Assembly (NCBI GenBank): GCA_021413765.1
Contig: JAIOPT010000011.1
Coordinates: forward strand, 1 to 64,000
Origin: Betaproteobacteria bacterium
GTDB lineage: Bacteria; Pseudomonadota; Gammaproteobacteria; Burkholderiales; Gallionellaceae
DNA length: 64,000 nt
Reading direction: 5' to 3'
Below are positions 52,797 to 62,383 of the stretch, piece after piece. Numbering within the stretch: position 1 is the first letter of the stretch; each line of letters starts with the position of its first letter. The notes under the pieces were generated by a model that worked only from the letters and a program-made list of their open reading frames with translations, searched no databases and was not told the origin of the DNA. Made by a program: the position numbers and the translations under genes.

Positions 52797-55425
52797 CGAT
52801 AATAATTGGCACACGCTGACCACCGATGAAGTCGCGCAACGTTTGGAGACCAACCCGCAATCCGGTTTGAGTTCGGCCGATGCGGCCAAACGGCTGGCTC
52901 AATACGGCGCCAATGAATTAAAGGAAAAGCGCGCTCGTTCTCACTGGCGCATGCTGCTCGACCAGTTCGCCGATTTCATGATTATCGTGCTGATCGGCGC
53001 GGCGGTCGTTTCCGGCATCGTGGGTGATGTCGAAGACACCTTTGCCATCATCGTCATCGTGATTCTTAATGCGGTGATCGGATTCGTTCAGGAATACCGT
53101 GCAGAGCAGGCGATGGCCGCGCTCAAGCGCATGGCCGAGGCAGGTGCGCATGTGTTGCGCGATGGCCAGGCGGAAATCGTCAACTCATCGGGGCTGGTGC
53201 CGGGCGATGTGGTACTGCTGGAGGCAGGCAACGTGGTGCCCGCTGATTTACGCATCATCGAAACGGCGCGGCTCAAGATCGATGAGTCCGCACTCTCCGG
53301 CGAATCGGTCGCGGTGGAAAAGCAAACCCAGGCGCTGACCATCGCTGCCGCGCCGCTGGGCGACAAAATTTGTCTGGCTTACAAAGGCACCATCGTTACT
53401 TACGGGCGCGCGCGCGGCCTGGTAGTGGCGACAGGCATGAACAGTGAATTAGGCAAGATCGCCGCCCTGCTCAGCGATGACAGCGAAACAAAAACGCCGT
53501 TGCAAAAGCGGTTGGCGCGCTTCGGCAAACTGCTGGCGCTGGCTGCGTTGGTAATCTGCGCGTTGGTGTTTATTGTCGGCGTGCTGCGCGGTGAGCCGGT
53601 GTTGCTGATGTTCATGACCGCAGTCAGTCTGGCGGTGGCGGCCATTCCCGAAGCCCTGCCCGCAGTGGTGACGGTCTCACTGGCTTTGGGCGCGCGCAAG
53701 ATGGTCAAACAGCACGCCCTGATCCGCCGCCTGCCCGCCGTAGAAACGCTGGGCTCGGTCACGTTTATCTGCTCCGATAAAACCGGCACGCTCACCCAGA
53801 ACAAAATGCGCGTGACAGCGATTTACGCCGACGGCGCGTTACGCGACACATGGCAGAACGAAAACAAGGCAGAACCGTGGTCGACACTGTTCCATGCTTT
53901 GGCGTTAAGCAACGATGCGCATCTGGATCGCCACAACAAGGCGCATGGCGAACCGACCGAGGCGGCCCTGCTGCACGCCGCGCAAGCAGCAGGCTGGAAC
54001 AAGACGACACTGGAGAGTGGGGCACCGCGCCTCAAAGAGCTACCGTTCGATTCCGAACGCAAGCGCATGACCACCTTTCATGGCACGTCTGAAAATGTCA
54101 TCGCCTACACCAAGGGTTCGCCGGAAGCGGTGCTGCCTTGCTGCGAGCGGGTGCTGATGGCTGACGGCGAACAAACCATCGACCGGGCAGCCTTGTTACA
54201 GCAAACCGAATCCATGGCTGCCGACGGCTTGCGCGTATTGGCGATAGCCTATCGACATTGGCCGGCGTTACCGGCAAGCGAGCGACCTGACGAACTGGAG
54301 AGCGAACTAATATTTCTCGGTTTCGTCGGCTTGATCGATCCGCCGCGCAGCGAAGCCAGAGGGGCTGTTTCCTTGTGCAAGTCGGCCGGCATCACGCCCG
54401 TGATGATCACCGGCGACCATCCCGCTACCGCGCGCGCGATTGCCCGCGAGCTCGGCATTCTTGTTAACGACGATTGCAGAGTGATGACGGGTGTCGAGTT
54501 GGAGCGGCTGGATCAAGCAGCTTTCGAAGCGGAAGTTGAACAAGTGCGAGTTTATGCGCGTGTCGATCCCGCCCAGAAAATAAAAATCGTCCAAGCGCTG
54601 CAAGACAAAGGCGAGGTTGTCGCGATGACCGGCGATGGGGTCAACGACGCGCCCGCGCTCAAAGCTGCGGACATCGGCATCGCTATGGGCAAGGGTGGCA
54701 CCGACGTGGCGCGCGAGGCGGCACACATGGTGCTGCTCGACGATAACTTCGCCACCATCGTGCATGCGGTGCGCGAGGGACGACGCATTTTCGACAACAT
54801 CCGCAAATTTATCAAATACACCATGACCAGCAATGCTGGAGAGATATGGACGATCTTCCTCGCACCATTTCTCGGCCTGCCGATTCCGTTGCTGCCGATC
54901 CACATCCTGTGGATCAATCTGGTTACCGACGGACTGCCCGGCTTGGCCCTGACAGCGGAACGCGCCGAACGCGGCATCATGCGCCGTCCGCCGCGCTCGC
55001 TCCAGGAAAGCATATTCGCACACGGCATGTGGCAACACATGATCTGGGTCGGCTTACTGATGGGCGGGATATGCCTACTGACACAGGCCTGGGCATTACA
55101 TAGCGGATCAGCGCACTGGCAGACCATGGTGTTCACTGTCCTAACCCTCTCCCAAATGGGACACGTACTCGCCATTCGTACCGAAAAAGAATCATTGTTC
55201 AGCGTCGGCATTTTTTCCAATCCGTTGCTGGTTTTTGCTGTACTGCTGACGTTCGCGCTACAAATGGCAACGATCTATGTGCCTGCGCTCAACCCGATTT
55301 TCAAAACACAAGCCCTGAGCATGGGCGAACTTGTGCTTTGCCTCGCTTTATCCAGCGTGGTGTTCTTTGCCGTAGAAATCGAGAAATGGCTAGTGCGGCG
55401 GGGATTGATCTATCGCACGAGCTAA
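52786..55425 (+). CDS. P2-type cation-transporting ATPase (second paralogue)
   Basis: SGESVAVEKQ, AIPEALPAVVTVSLALG, ICSDKTGTLTQNKM, MTGDGVNDAPALKAADIGIAMG, WINLVTDGLPGLAL. Confidence 0.93.
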   Translation: MHSNDNNWHTLTTDEVAQRLETNPQSGLSSADAAKRLAQYGANELKEKRARSHWRMLLDQFADFMIIVLIGAAVVSGIVGDVEDTFAIIVIVILNAVIGFVQEYRAEQAMAALKRMAEAGAHVLRDGQAEIVNSSGLVPGDVVLLEAGNVVPADLRIIETARLKIDESALSGESVAVEKQTQALTIAAAPLGDKICLAYKGTIVTYGRARGLVVATGMNSELGKIAALLSDDSETKTPLQKRLARFGKLLALAALVICALVFIVGVLRGEPVLLMFMTAVSLAVAAIPEALPAVVTVSLALGARKMVKQHALIRRLPAVETLGSVTFICSDKTGTLTQNKMRVTAIYADGALRDTWQNENKAEPWSTLFHALALSNDAHLDRHNKAHGEPTEAALLHAAQAAGWNKTTLESGAPRLKELPFDSERKRMTTFHGTSENVIAYTKGSPEAVLPCCERVLMADGEQTIDRAALLQQTESMAADGLRVLAIAYRHWPALPASERPDELESELIFLGFVGLIDPPRSEARGAVSLCKSAGITPVMITGDHPATARAIARELGILVNDDCRVMTGVELERLDQAAFEAEVEQVRVYARVDPAQKIKIVQALQDKGEVVAMTGDGVNDAPALKAADIGIAMGKGGTDVAREAAHMVLLDDNFATIVHAVREGRRIFDNIRKFIKYTMTSNAGEIWTIFLAPFLGLPIPLLPIHILWINLVTDGLPGLALTAERAERGIMRRPPRSLQESIFAHGMWQHMIWVGLLMGGICLLTQAWALHSGSAHWQTMVFTVLTLSQMGHVLAIRTEKESLFSVGIFSNPLLVFAVLLTFALQMATIYVPALNPIFKTQALSMGELVLCLALSSVVFFAVEIEKWLVRRGLIYRTS

Positions 55426-55625
55426 GTGTTATTACACGTGAGCTGCAATCAGCCCAAGGCGTGTTAGCAAAACGGCCAGCTATTTCCCACATATTCTGCC
55501 GTCATACCGATATCTTGTTTGCATGCAGGCGAGCCAACTGCGCTTCAGCTTGAAATAGATGCCGCTACGCTCTAGTCATTTACATAATTTTATTGTGGAA
55601 ACGTGCATTGCGTGACGCGGCTATA

Positions 55626-57434
55626 ATGCCGCCTATCCATTTTTCTCACACCATAATGCGCCCTCGTCCTGCTTCCTCTACCCCTGCGCCTCATGGCGAT
55701 TGGAATATCATTCGCACCCTTCTGCCTTACCTGATGGAATTCAAGGGTCGTGTTGTGCTGGCGTTGTTGCTGCTGGTGCTGGCCAAACTGGCTAATGTGA
55801 CGGTACCACTGTTGCTCAAGGAAATCGTGGATACTCTGGGTAAGCCACAGGCAATGTTGTTGGTGCCAGTGTCACTCGTGGTTGGCTATGGCTTGTTACG
55901 GCTCTTCAGCACACTGTTTGGCGAGTTGCGCGACGCAGTATTTGCCAAAGTAACCCAACGTGCCATACGGCGCGTAGCACTCAAACTATTCGTTCATCTG
56001 CATAGCTTAAGTCTGCGCTTCCATCTGGAGCGACAGACTGGTGGCGTATCACGTGATATTGAGCGTGGTACCAAAGGTATCAGCTTCTTACTCAATTTTA
56101 TGCTGTTCAGCATTCTGCCGACGCTGCTGGAAATTGGCCTGGTTGCAGGAATTTTGCTTTACAAATACAACGCGTGGTTTGCGGTTATTACTTTCATCAC
56201 GCTGATTGTGTATATCGTCTTTACCTTATTCATTACCGAGTGGCGCATGATATTTCGCCGTACCATGAATGACATGGATTCAAAGGCAAACACGCGCGCC
56301 ATAGACAGCCTGCTTAACTATGAAACGGTAAAATATTTTGGTAACGAGGACTATGAAGCGCGACGCTACGATGAACACATGAGCAAGTGGGAAACATCGG
56401 CGGTGCAGAATCAAACTTCGCTGGCAGCGTTGAATTCCGGGCAGAGCGCTATTATTGCCATCGGCATGACCGCGTTGATGCTGCTGGCATCGAACGGCGT
56501 GGTAAAAGGTGAGTTGACCATAGGCGACTTGGTTCTAATCAATGTCTTCATGTTGCAGCTTTATATGCCACTGCATTTTCTTGGCTTTGTCTATCGCGAG
56601 ATCAAGCACTCTCTGGTGGATATGGAAAAAATGTTCCGCCTTCTTGATGAAAACCGCGAGATACAAGATGCGCCAGATGCGGTTGCGCTGAAGGTTGATC
56701 AAGCAGCAGTACATTTTGAGCAAGTGTGTTTTTCTTACGAACCAAAGCGGCAGATTTTATTCGATATCAGTTTTGATATTCCCTCGGGACATACGGTCGC
56801 TGTGGTGGGTTCAAGCGGAGCGGGCAAATCCACCTTGTCACGGTTACTGTTCCGTTTTTATGATGTAAATTCAGGACGCATCCTGATAGACAATCAGGAT
56901 ATTCGCAAAGTGACACAGGCCAGTTTGCGCGCTGCGATTGGTATCGTGCCGCAAGACACCGTGCTGTTTAACGATAGCATTTACTACAACATAGCTTATG
57001 GCCGTCCCGAAGCCTCGCGTGAAGAAATATTGCATGCAGCGCAATCGGCCCATATTCACGATTTTATAACATCGTTACCGGATGGCTACGACACCATGGT
57101 GGGCGAGCGTGGATTGAAGTTGTCCGGTGGAGAGAAACAGCGTGTGGCAATTGCGCGCGCTATCCTCAAAAACCCTGCCATCCTGATTTTTGACGAGGCA
57201 ACTTCGGCGCTGGATTCAAAATCCGAGAAGGTGATTCAGCATGAATTGCGCAACGTTGCACATAATCGAACCACACTGGTTATCGCTCATCGCCTGTCCA
57301 CCATTGTGGACGCACACCAGATATTGGTAATGGATGGTGGGCGCATTATTGAGCGTGGTACGCACCGCGAGTTGCTGGCGAAACAGGGGATGTATGCGCA
57401 AATGTGGGCTCTGCAGCAGCAAGAAGAAGAGTGA
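55626..57434 (+). CDS. ATM1/HMT-type ABC transporter (fused permease and ATPase)
   Basis: VAVVGSSGAGKSTLSRLLFRFYDVNSGRILIDNQDIRKVTQASLRAAIGIVPQDTVLFNDSIYYNIAYG; LSGGEKQRVAIARAILKNPAILIFDEATSALD. Confidence 0.93.
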   Translation: MPPIHFSHTIMRPRPASSTPAPHGDWNIIRTLLPYLMEFKGRVVLALLLLVLAKLANVTVPLLLKEIVDTLGKPQAMLLVPVSLVVGYGLLRLFSTLFGELRDAVFAKVTQRAIRRVALKLFVHLHSLSLRFHLERQTGGVSRDIERGTKGISFLLNFMLFSILPTLLEIGLVAGILLYKYNAWFAVITFITLIVYIVFTLFITEWRMIFRRTMNDMDSKANTRAIDSLLNYETVKYFGNEDYEARRYDEHMSKWETSAVQNQTSLAALNSGQSAIIAIGMTALMLLASNGVVKGELTIGDLVLINVFMLQLYMPLHFLGFVYREIKHSLVDMEKMFRLLDENREIQDAPDAVALKVDQAAVHFEQVCFSYEPKRQILFDISFDIPSGHTVAVVGSSGAGKSTLSRLLFRFYDVNSGRILIDNQDIRKVTQASLRAAIGIVPQDTVLFNDSIYYNIAYGRPEASREEILHAAQSAHIHDFITSLPDGYDTMVGERGLKLSGGEKQRVAIARAILKNPAILIFDEATSALDSKSEKVIQHELRNVAHNRTTLVIAHRLSTIVDAHQILVMDGGRIIERGTHRELLAKQGMYAQMWALQQQEEE

Positions 57435-57509
57435 CCCAAAGCTTATTGCTCTTTGATTCATTTTTTGCCCAGTATTCTTCAATATCAATGGTAGCCCCCT
57501 GAGTGGTGC

Positions 57510-58607
57510 TCAATACCCCGTCCTGCGTTTGGTAAGAGGCCTATTTTCCTTGCTAATTCCCTGATGCGCTTGCCTCACGTGACCTAGACCAGTGTCATTG
57601 GAGTAAAAATACCCCTTGTTCCGCCAGTGGAGGATGCTCGGCCACTTCTTCGGCTCAACTCTGAGCGACTCCATATGAATGAGTGCACGGGAGTGTTCTG
57701 GAGCATTTTTTTTGTCCACAACGGCGAACTTTGTAACGCCGTTAGAAGACTCTGTCTCTATAGCGTAGTGAATTCTATGACGAGCTGGAGGTTTAAGCCC
57801 TTCATTCCTTGTATGTAGCCCCAAGACGCGGTCACTATCTGCATGTTCACTAAAGTATATGTTGGCTACACAGTTCAAATACTGCAGGTCGTTGATGGCG
57901 TCAACATCAGCTGGATAGCGGACGTCGACCCAATTGCCAACGTTGGGGATGCTGTAGATGTGCCCGTCGTAGCAAATGCAGCAGACCCGCGGAGACAGCG
58001 GAAGAATGCAGAGGACTCCCGCTGCACGAGGGCCGTAACCAGGCCCAATTGTCGCCATGCTGTTGATTAACCATCGATTAGTGAGAACGGATGGATCATC
58101 TGACGTAATGAACGGGATGTCAGTCTTGTTGTATGCGAGTACTATTTTTAGATCGTCGAGGGCATCGAGGTTCTCTGCATAAGATCGCAACGCGATCTGC
58201 ACTGCTTCTTTAATCCCAAGTTTGAAGGATTCTGTCGGATGCTCAATCAACTCGTCTGCCTCTTCAGACATTGCGACTGTTCTTTGAGATGCAGCTTCGG
58301 TTCTTATGTGTTGGAGAAACCAGAAGCGCGGAATAACAACTCTGCTCTTGGGCGTTAGCGGCTTCCTATAGGACAGAAGATCGGGCAGAGCAGACGCGTA
58401 ACTTTTCTCTACAAACTGGATCGCGTTCTCAAGTCGATCATCGGTACCGTAGAAGTAGTCTCGTGAGCACTGGCTTTTTATCGGGGCATCCAGGATTACC
58501 TTCGCGCGGTCGATGTTGAACAAGTTAATTATCTTGCGATCTTCATCGGTCGTGAACGGGCGCAGATAGCATCGCGGAACAAAGTGTTGATTCTTGTTGG
58601 ACGCCAT
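57510..58607 (-). CDS. DUF4238 domain-containing protein
   Basis: MASNKNQHFVPRCYLRPFTTDEDRKIINLFNIDRAKVILDAPIKSQCSRDYFYGTDDRLENAIQ; ITSDDPSVLTN. Confidence 0.85.
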   Translation of the reverse strand: MASNKNQHFVPRCYLRPFTTDEDRKIINLFNIDRAKVILDAPIKSQCSRDYFYGTDDRLENAIQFVEKSYASALPDLLSYRKPLTPKSRVVIPRFWFLQHIRTEAASQRTVAMSEEADELIEHPTESFKLGIKEAVQIALRSYAENLDALDDLKIVLAYNKTDIPFITSDDPSVLTNRWLINSMATIGPGYGPRAAGVLCILPLSPRVCCICYDGHIYSIPNVGNWVDVRYPADVDAINDLQYLNCVANIYFSEHADSDRVLGLHTRNEGLKPPARHRIHYAIETESSNGVTKFAVVDKKNAPEHSRALIHMESLRVEPKKWPSILHWRNKGYFYSNDTGLGHVRQAHQGISKENRPLTKRRTGY

Positions 58608-58800
58608 CGATGATAGTCCTTGAGATCTAACGTAATATAGAAAACATTTTCATAAGCCAGCAATGTCGCCTATATCGGCAAGCATTGTCAAGCATCACTA
58701 TTTCAATAGGGTCACCCATTGATTCGTGGAAGATGGCACAGATTGTGAGGGGCATCATCGCGCTATCCGTTGCGCCATCCAAGGCAATGGACGCTTGCCG

Positions 58801-59754
58801 ATCCATCAAGGCTTGACGAAGCGAAATGCAAATTTGTCTGTCGGTATTTCCATATCGAAATAAGTTTGATTGCGAGGATCGGACGGATTGCGAAGAAAGT
58901 TGCTTTCTTGTTCAAGTCGAAAACCTGCTTTTTGAAGCTCATCCAAAACGATAGCCTGGTCAATGCGATGGAGCGTCTTTGCCGTTGTGATATCAGTGCC
59001 CGTTTTGGTGGAGTGGTCGATTACGATGAGATGTCCGCCAGACTTCAACGCTTTGAATAATCGCAGGTTCAACCTGGCACGACGGGCAACCGACATGTAG
59101 GTGCTATTGTGATAATTCATGATGTTGGTGATCAAATCCAGTTTGGACGCATCATCGGGTATGGGGTCTTCGAAAGGGCGTATCACCGGCACAATGTTCG
59201 GCTGGGGGTGGTCGGCCAATCGTTTGACGAGTGCTGGCCGTTGACTGTCTCCTTGCGCCCATACCGTTCCGGTGCTTCCAACAACCAGCGCAAGCAGTTG
59301 TGTCGTGTATCCATTGCCAGTTGCGAGATCCAGTACCCGCATACCTGGCCATACTTGGGCGAACTGCAGGAACTCAACCGGTTTGCGTGTAGCATCAGCA
59401 CGCTTATCTTCAATGGTACGTATTGGGCTGCTAGCAGCCTGTTGGTAAATGTCGGATAGTGTTCGCGAGTTGCTTAATTCAGGCGCGGCGTATCCGTTTA
59501 TCCCCCATGCCAATTCTCCGCATACAAAGCCAAAGATAGCGATCAGCATCAGTACCCATCGGCCAGCCAAGCAGTATTGTGCAATCAATAATAACTTTTC
59601 AAAAATATCAAGGCGTAGGATATTTTTTGGCAGGGCAGTCATCCCATTTATCTGGAGCTTGCCTACAGGCACAAGGGAACGCTAAGGTCCAAAATGTGTG
59701 TAGGCAAGCGTCCACGGCAATGGATGCCGCTATCCATCAAGGCTTGACGAAGCG
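58801..59754. repeat. Direct repeats (23 bp, atccatcaaggcttgacgaagcg) at 58801-58823 and 59732-59754
   Basis: Identical 23-mers spanning the 3' end of each methyltransferase paralogue. Confidence 0.9.
58806..59672 (-). CDS. COG4798-like SAM-dependent methyltransferase with N-terminal signal/TM segment (paralogue 2)
   Basis: VLDLATGNGYTTQLLALVVGSTGTVWAQ; ALKSGGHLIVIDHSTKTGT; ~60% similar by eye to the neighbouring gene. Confidence 0.85.
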   Translation of the reverse strand: MPVGKLQINGMTALPKNILRLDIFEKLLLIAQYCLAGRWVLMLIAIFGFVCGELAWGINGYAAPELSNSRTLSDIYQQAASSPIRTIEDKRADATRKPVEFLQFAQVWPGMRVLDLATGNGYTTQLLALVVGSTGTVWAQGDSQRPALVKRLADHPQPNIVPVIRPFEDPIPDDASKLDLITNIMNYHNSTYMSVARRARLNLRLFKALKSGGHLIVIDHSTKTGTDITTAKTLHRIDQAIVLDELQKAGFRLEQESNFLRNPSDPRNQTYFDMEIPTDKFAFRFVKP

Positions 59755-60519
59755 CAAGGCGAATTTGTCTGACGGAATTTTCATATTGAAGAAAGCTTGA
59801 TCACGAGGGTCGGACGAATTGTGTAGAAATTTACTTTCTTCTTCAAGCTGGAAACCTGCTTTCAGAAATTCTTCACCAACGACCTTTTCGTCAATACGGT
59901 GAAGTGACTTTGCTGCTGAAACGCCACTACCCGGTTTTGCTGAGTGATCGATTACAACGAGATGTCCGCCAGATTTCAATGCATCAAACAATCGTTGATT
60001 TAGTTTGGTACGGTCAACGGGTTTATTGGCGATATCATGGTAGTTCAGGATGATCGTAATCAAGTCTAACTTGGGTATGTCACTGGGTATAGGGTCTTCG
60101 AAAGAGCTTGTTACCGGAATGATGTTCGACTGGGGATGATCAGCCAATCGTTTGATGAGTGCTGGCCGTAGTTGCTCCCCTTGTGCCCATATGGTTCCCT
60201 TGCTTCCAACAGCCAGCGCGAGTAGCTGCGAGGTATTTCCCCCGCCTGCTGAAATATCCATTACCAGCATATCCGGCCGCACTCGGGCGAATTGCAAGAA
60301 CTCTAATGGTTTGCGCGTTGCATCAGCACGTCTGTCTTCAACGGTCCGTATTGGGCTGTTAACCGCCTGTTGGTAACTCTCGTTTACAGTTGGCGCGCTA
60401 TCCAATTGAGGCGAAGCATACCCGTTAACTCCCCATGCCAAACCAAAGCTGGCGATCAATGTCGGAAGCCATCGTCCAGTTACGCAGTATTTTTTTGTCA
60501 ACATGAAGATTCCTTTCAA
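59737..60519 (-). CDS. COG4798-like SAM-dependent methyltransferase with signal peptide (paralogue 1)
   Basis: VMDISAGGGNTSQLLALAVGSKGTIWAQ; ALKSGGHLVVIDHSAKPGSGVSAAKSLHRID. Confidence 0.85.
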   Translation of the reverse strand: MKGIFMLTKKYCVTGRWLPTLIASFGLAWGVNGYASPQLDSAPTVNESYQQAVNSPIRTVEDRRADATRKPLEFLQFARVRPDMLVMDISAGGGNTSQLLALAVGSKGTIWAQGEQLRPALIKRLADHPQSNIIPVTSSFEDPIPSDIPKLDLITIILNYHDIANKPVDRTKLNQRLFDALKSGGHLVVIDHSAKPGSGVSAAKSLHRIDEKVVGEEFLKAGFQLEEESKFLHNSSDPRDQAFFNMKIPSDKFALRFVKP

Positions 60520-60700
60520 AAGTATTGTTAAGTTGTGACGATACCGTACTTATGTTCCATCTAATCTTGCATTTAATCTGCAAACCCAAACTTGATAAAT
60601 GTGTAGTTTATTATACGGCGACACTGGCTAACCGTTTCAAGTTAAAATGTGCTGCTATAAGTCAGTTTCGAATTATTACCTATATTCCTATTTCGTTTGC

Positions 60701-61213
60701 ATGCGTTTAATAATAATCCTATTAGTTAATTTGTTGCTTGTCACGCTCCATACCGCTTGGGCGGATGACGTCGTCAAGAGCGATGCGCCTATCCTTTCCA
60801 CAGCCGAAGATGGCCCGCGTGCTGAATTGCTGCTCTACGCTATGAGTTTGATTGGTACGAGTTATAAATTAGGCGGGCAGTCTTTCGATACCGGCATGGA
60901 TTGCAGCGGCTTCGTACGCCACGTCTACAGCATAGCTACTGGAATTCTGCTCCCTCATAATGCACTAGCCATTAGTCGGGCTAGTATGAAAATTCACCGG
61001 GCTGAACTCCAGCTTGGCGATCTTGTTTTCTTTAATACCATGAAGCGCACATTTTCCCATGTTGGCATTTATCTGGGCGACAATCGTTTTGTCCACGCAT
61101 CCAGCAGCAAATCCGAGAGTGTGATGGTCTCCGACATGGGCGAGCGATATTGGGCAAAACGCTTTAATGGCGCACGGCGCATCCTTCAGTCGGCAGCCGG
61201 GGATGATAGCTGA
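60701..61213 (+). CDS. C40 (NlpC/P60) family peptidase
   Basis: GTSYKLGGQSFDTGMDCSGFVRHVYS; LGDLVFFNTMKRTFSHVGIYLGDNRFVHASS. Confidence 0.93.
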   Translation: MRLIIILLVNLLLVTLHTAWADDVVKSDAPILSTAEDGPRAELLLYAMSLIGTSYKLGGQSFDTGMDCSGFVRHVYSIATGILLPHNALAISRASMKIHRAELQLGDLVFFNTMKRTFSHVGIYLGDNRFVHASSSKSESVMVSDMGERYWAKRFNGARRILQSAAGDDS

Positions 61214-61257
61214 GGTTTTTCAAGAACAACAAGTTGCGGGGGTGTTTTTATCGCGTT

Positions 61258-61272
61258 TGATAATTATTATCA
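61258..61272. promoter_or_regulatory. Putative Fur box (TGATAATTATTATCA palindrome)
   Basis: Perfect 15-bp palindrome of GATAAT-N-ATTATC form 75 bp upstream of the iron-binding protein gene. Confidence 0.8.
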
Positions 61273-61346
61273 TTTGTGGTTAACTAGCATTTACTCGGTT
61301 TTCTTTTCGTTTAATTCGTCTAACTGACACTTCGGAGTTTATAAAA

Positions 61347-62375
61347 ATGGACAAACGCCTGTCGTTTTTGCATCGCCTTTCCGGCATTCTTGCCGCCACT
61401 TCCATGCTAACGGTGGCAATGACTGCTTACGCCGCCAATGAAATTGTGGTTTATTCGGAGCGTAACGAACAGCTCATCAAGCCGCTATTCGACGCCTATA
61501 CCAAGGAAACCGGCACCACCATCAAGTTTCTCACTGACAAGGCAGGGCCATTGCTACAAAAGCTAAAAGCGGAGGGAGCCAATACTCCCGCCGACATGCT
61601 GATTACGGTAGACGCTGGAAATCTGTGGCAAGCAACCAATCTGGGGCTGTTGCAGCCAGTGCAATCCAAGACGCTGTCAGATAATGTTCCCGCCCATTTG
61701 CGTGACCCGGCTAACCAGTGGTTCGGTTTGTCGGCGCGTGCCCGCACTATCATTTACAACAAGGACAAAGTGAAACCAGTTGCTCTTTCTACCTACGAAG
61801 ATTTGGGTAATCCAAAGTGGAAAGGGCGCTTATGCTTGCGCACCTCGAAGTCGGTGTATAACCAATCGTTAGTGGCGATGATGATCCAGGAATATGGTGA
61901 GCCTAAAACTGAGCAGATCGTAAAATCTTGGGTGGCTAACCTCGCCACTCCTCCTGTATCCGACGATACTCGAGCGATGGATGCAGTGGCCGCCGGGCAG
62001 TGCGATATAACGGTGGTCAATACTTATTATTTCGGCGGCCTGATGAAGAAAAAACCTAACCTCCCGCTTGCGATTTTCTGGCCAAATCAGGATACGAAAG
62101 GCAGCGGCGTGCATGTGAATATTTCCGGCGCAGGCATCACCCGCTATGCCAAACATCAAGCGGAGGCGGTTAAGTTCCTTGAGTGGCTGTCCTCAGAAAA
62201 AGCTCAGAATATGTTTGCTGATGTAAACATGGAATATCCGGTCAATCCCAAGGTGAAGTCTGATGCCACGGTTGCGGCCTGGGGCGAATTCAAGCAAAAC
62301 CCCCTTAATGTGGTTAAAGCAGGCGAATTGCAAGCCGCTGCAGTTAAATTAATGGATCGTGCCAATTATAAATAA
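61347..62375 (+). CDS. Fe(3+) ABC transporter substrate-binding protein (FbpA/FutA-like)
   Basis: EIVVYSERNEQLIKPLFDAYTKETG; GLSARARTIIYNKDKV; TVVNTYYFGGLM. Confidence 0.93.
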   Translation: MDKRLSFLHRLSGILAATSMLTVAMTAYAANEIVVYSERNEQLIKPLFDAYTKETGTTIKFLTDKAGPLLQKLKAEGANTPADMLITVDAGNLWQATNLGLLQPVQSKTLSDNVPAHLRDPANQWFGLSARARTIIYNKDKVKPVALSTYEDLGNPKWKGRLCLRTSKSVYNQSLVAMMIQEYGEPKTEQIVKSWVANLATPPVSDDTRAMDAVAAGQCDITVVNTYYFGGLMKKKPNLPLAIFWPNQDTKGSGVHVNISGAGITRYAKHQAEAVKFLEWLSSEKAQNMFADVNMEYPVNPKVKSDATVAAWGEFKQNPLNVVKAGELQAAAVKLMDRANYK

Positions 62376-62383
62376 ATAGCTAA

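Noticed and set aside
50216-55220. Many antisense and alternative-frame ORFs over the P-type ATPases
   Set aside because: Typical shadow ORFs in GC-rich coding sequence; no recognisable domains, and they overlap strongly supported genes.
58627-58809. Minus-strand 60-aa ORF beside the methyltransferase pair
   Set aside because: Low-quality translation; overlaps the duplicated 3' flank of the paralogues.
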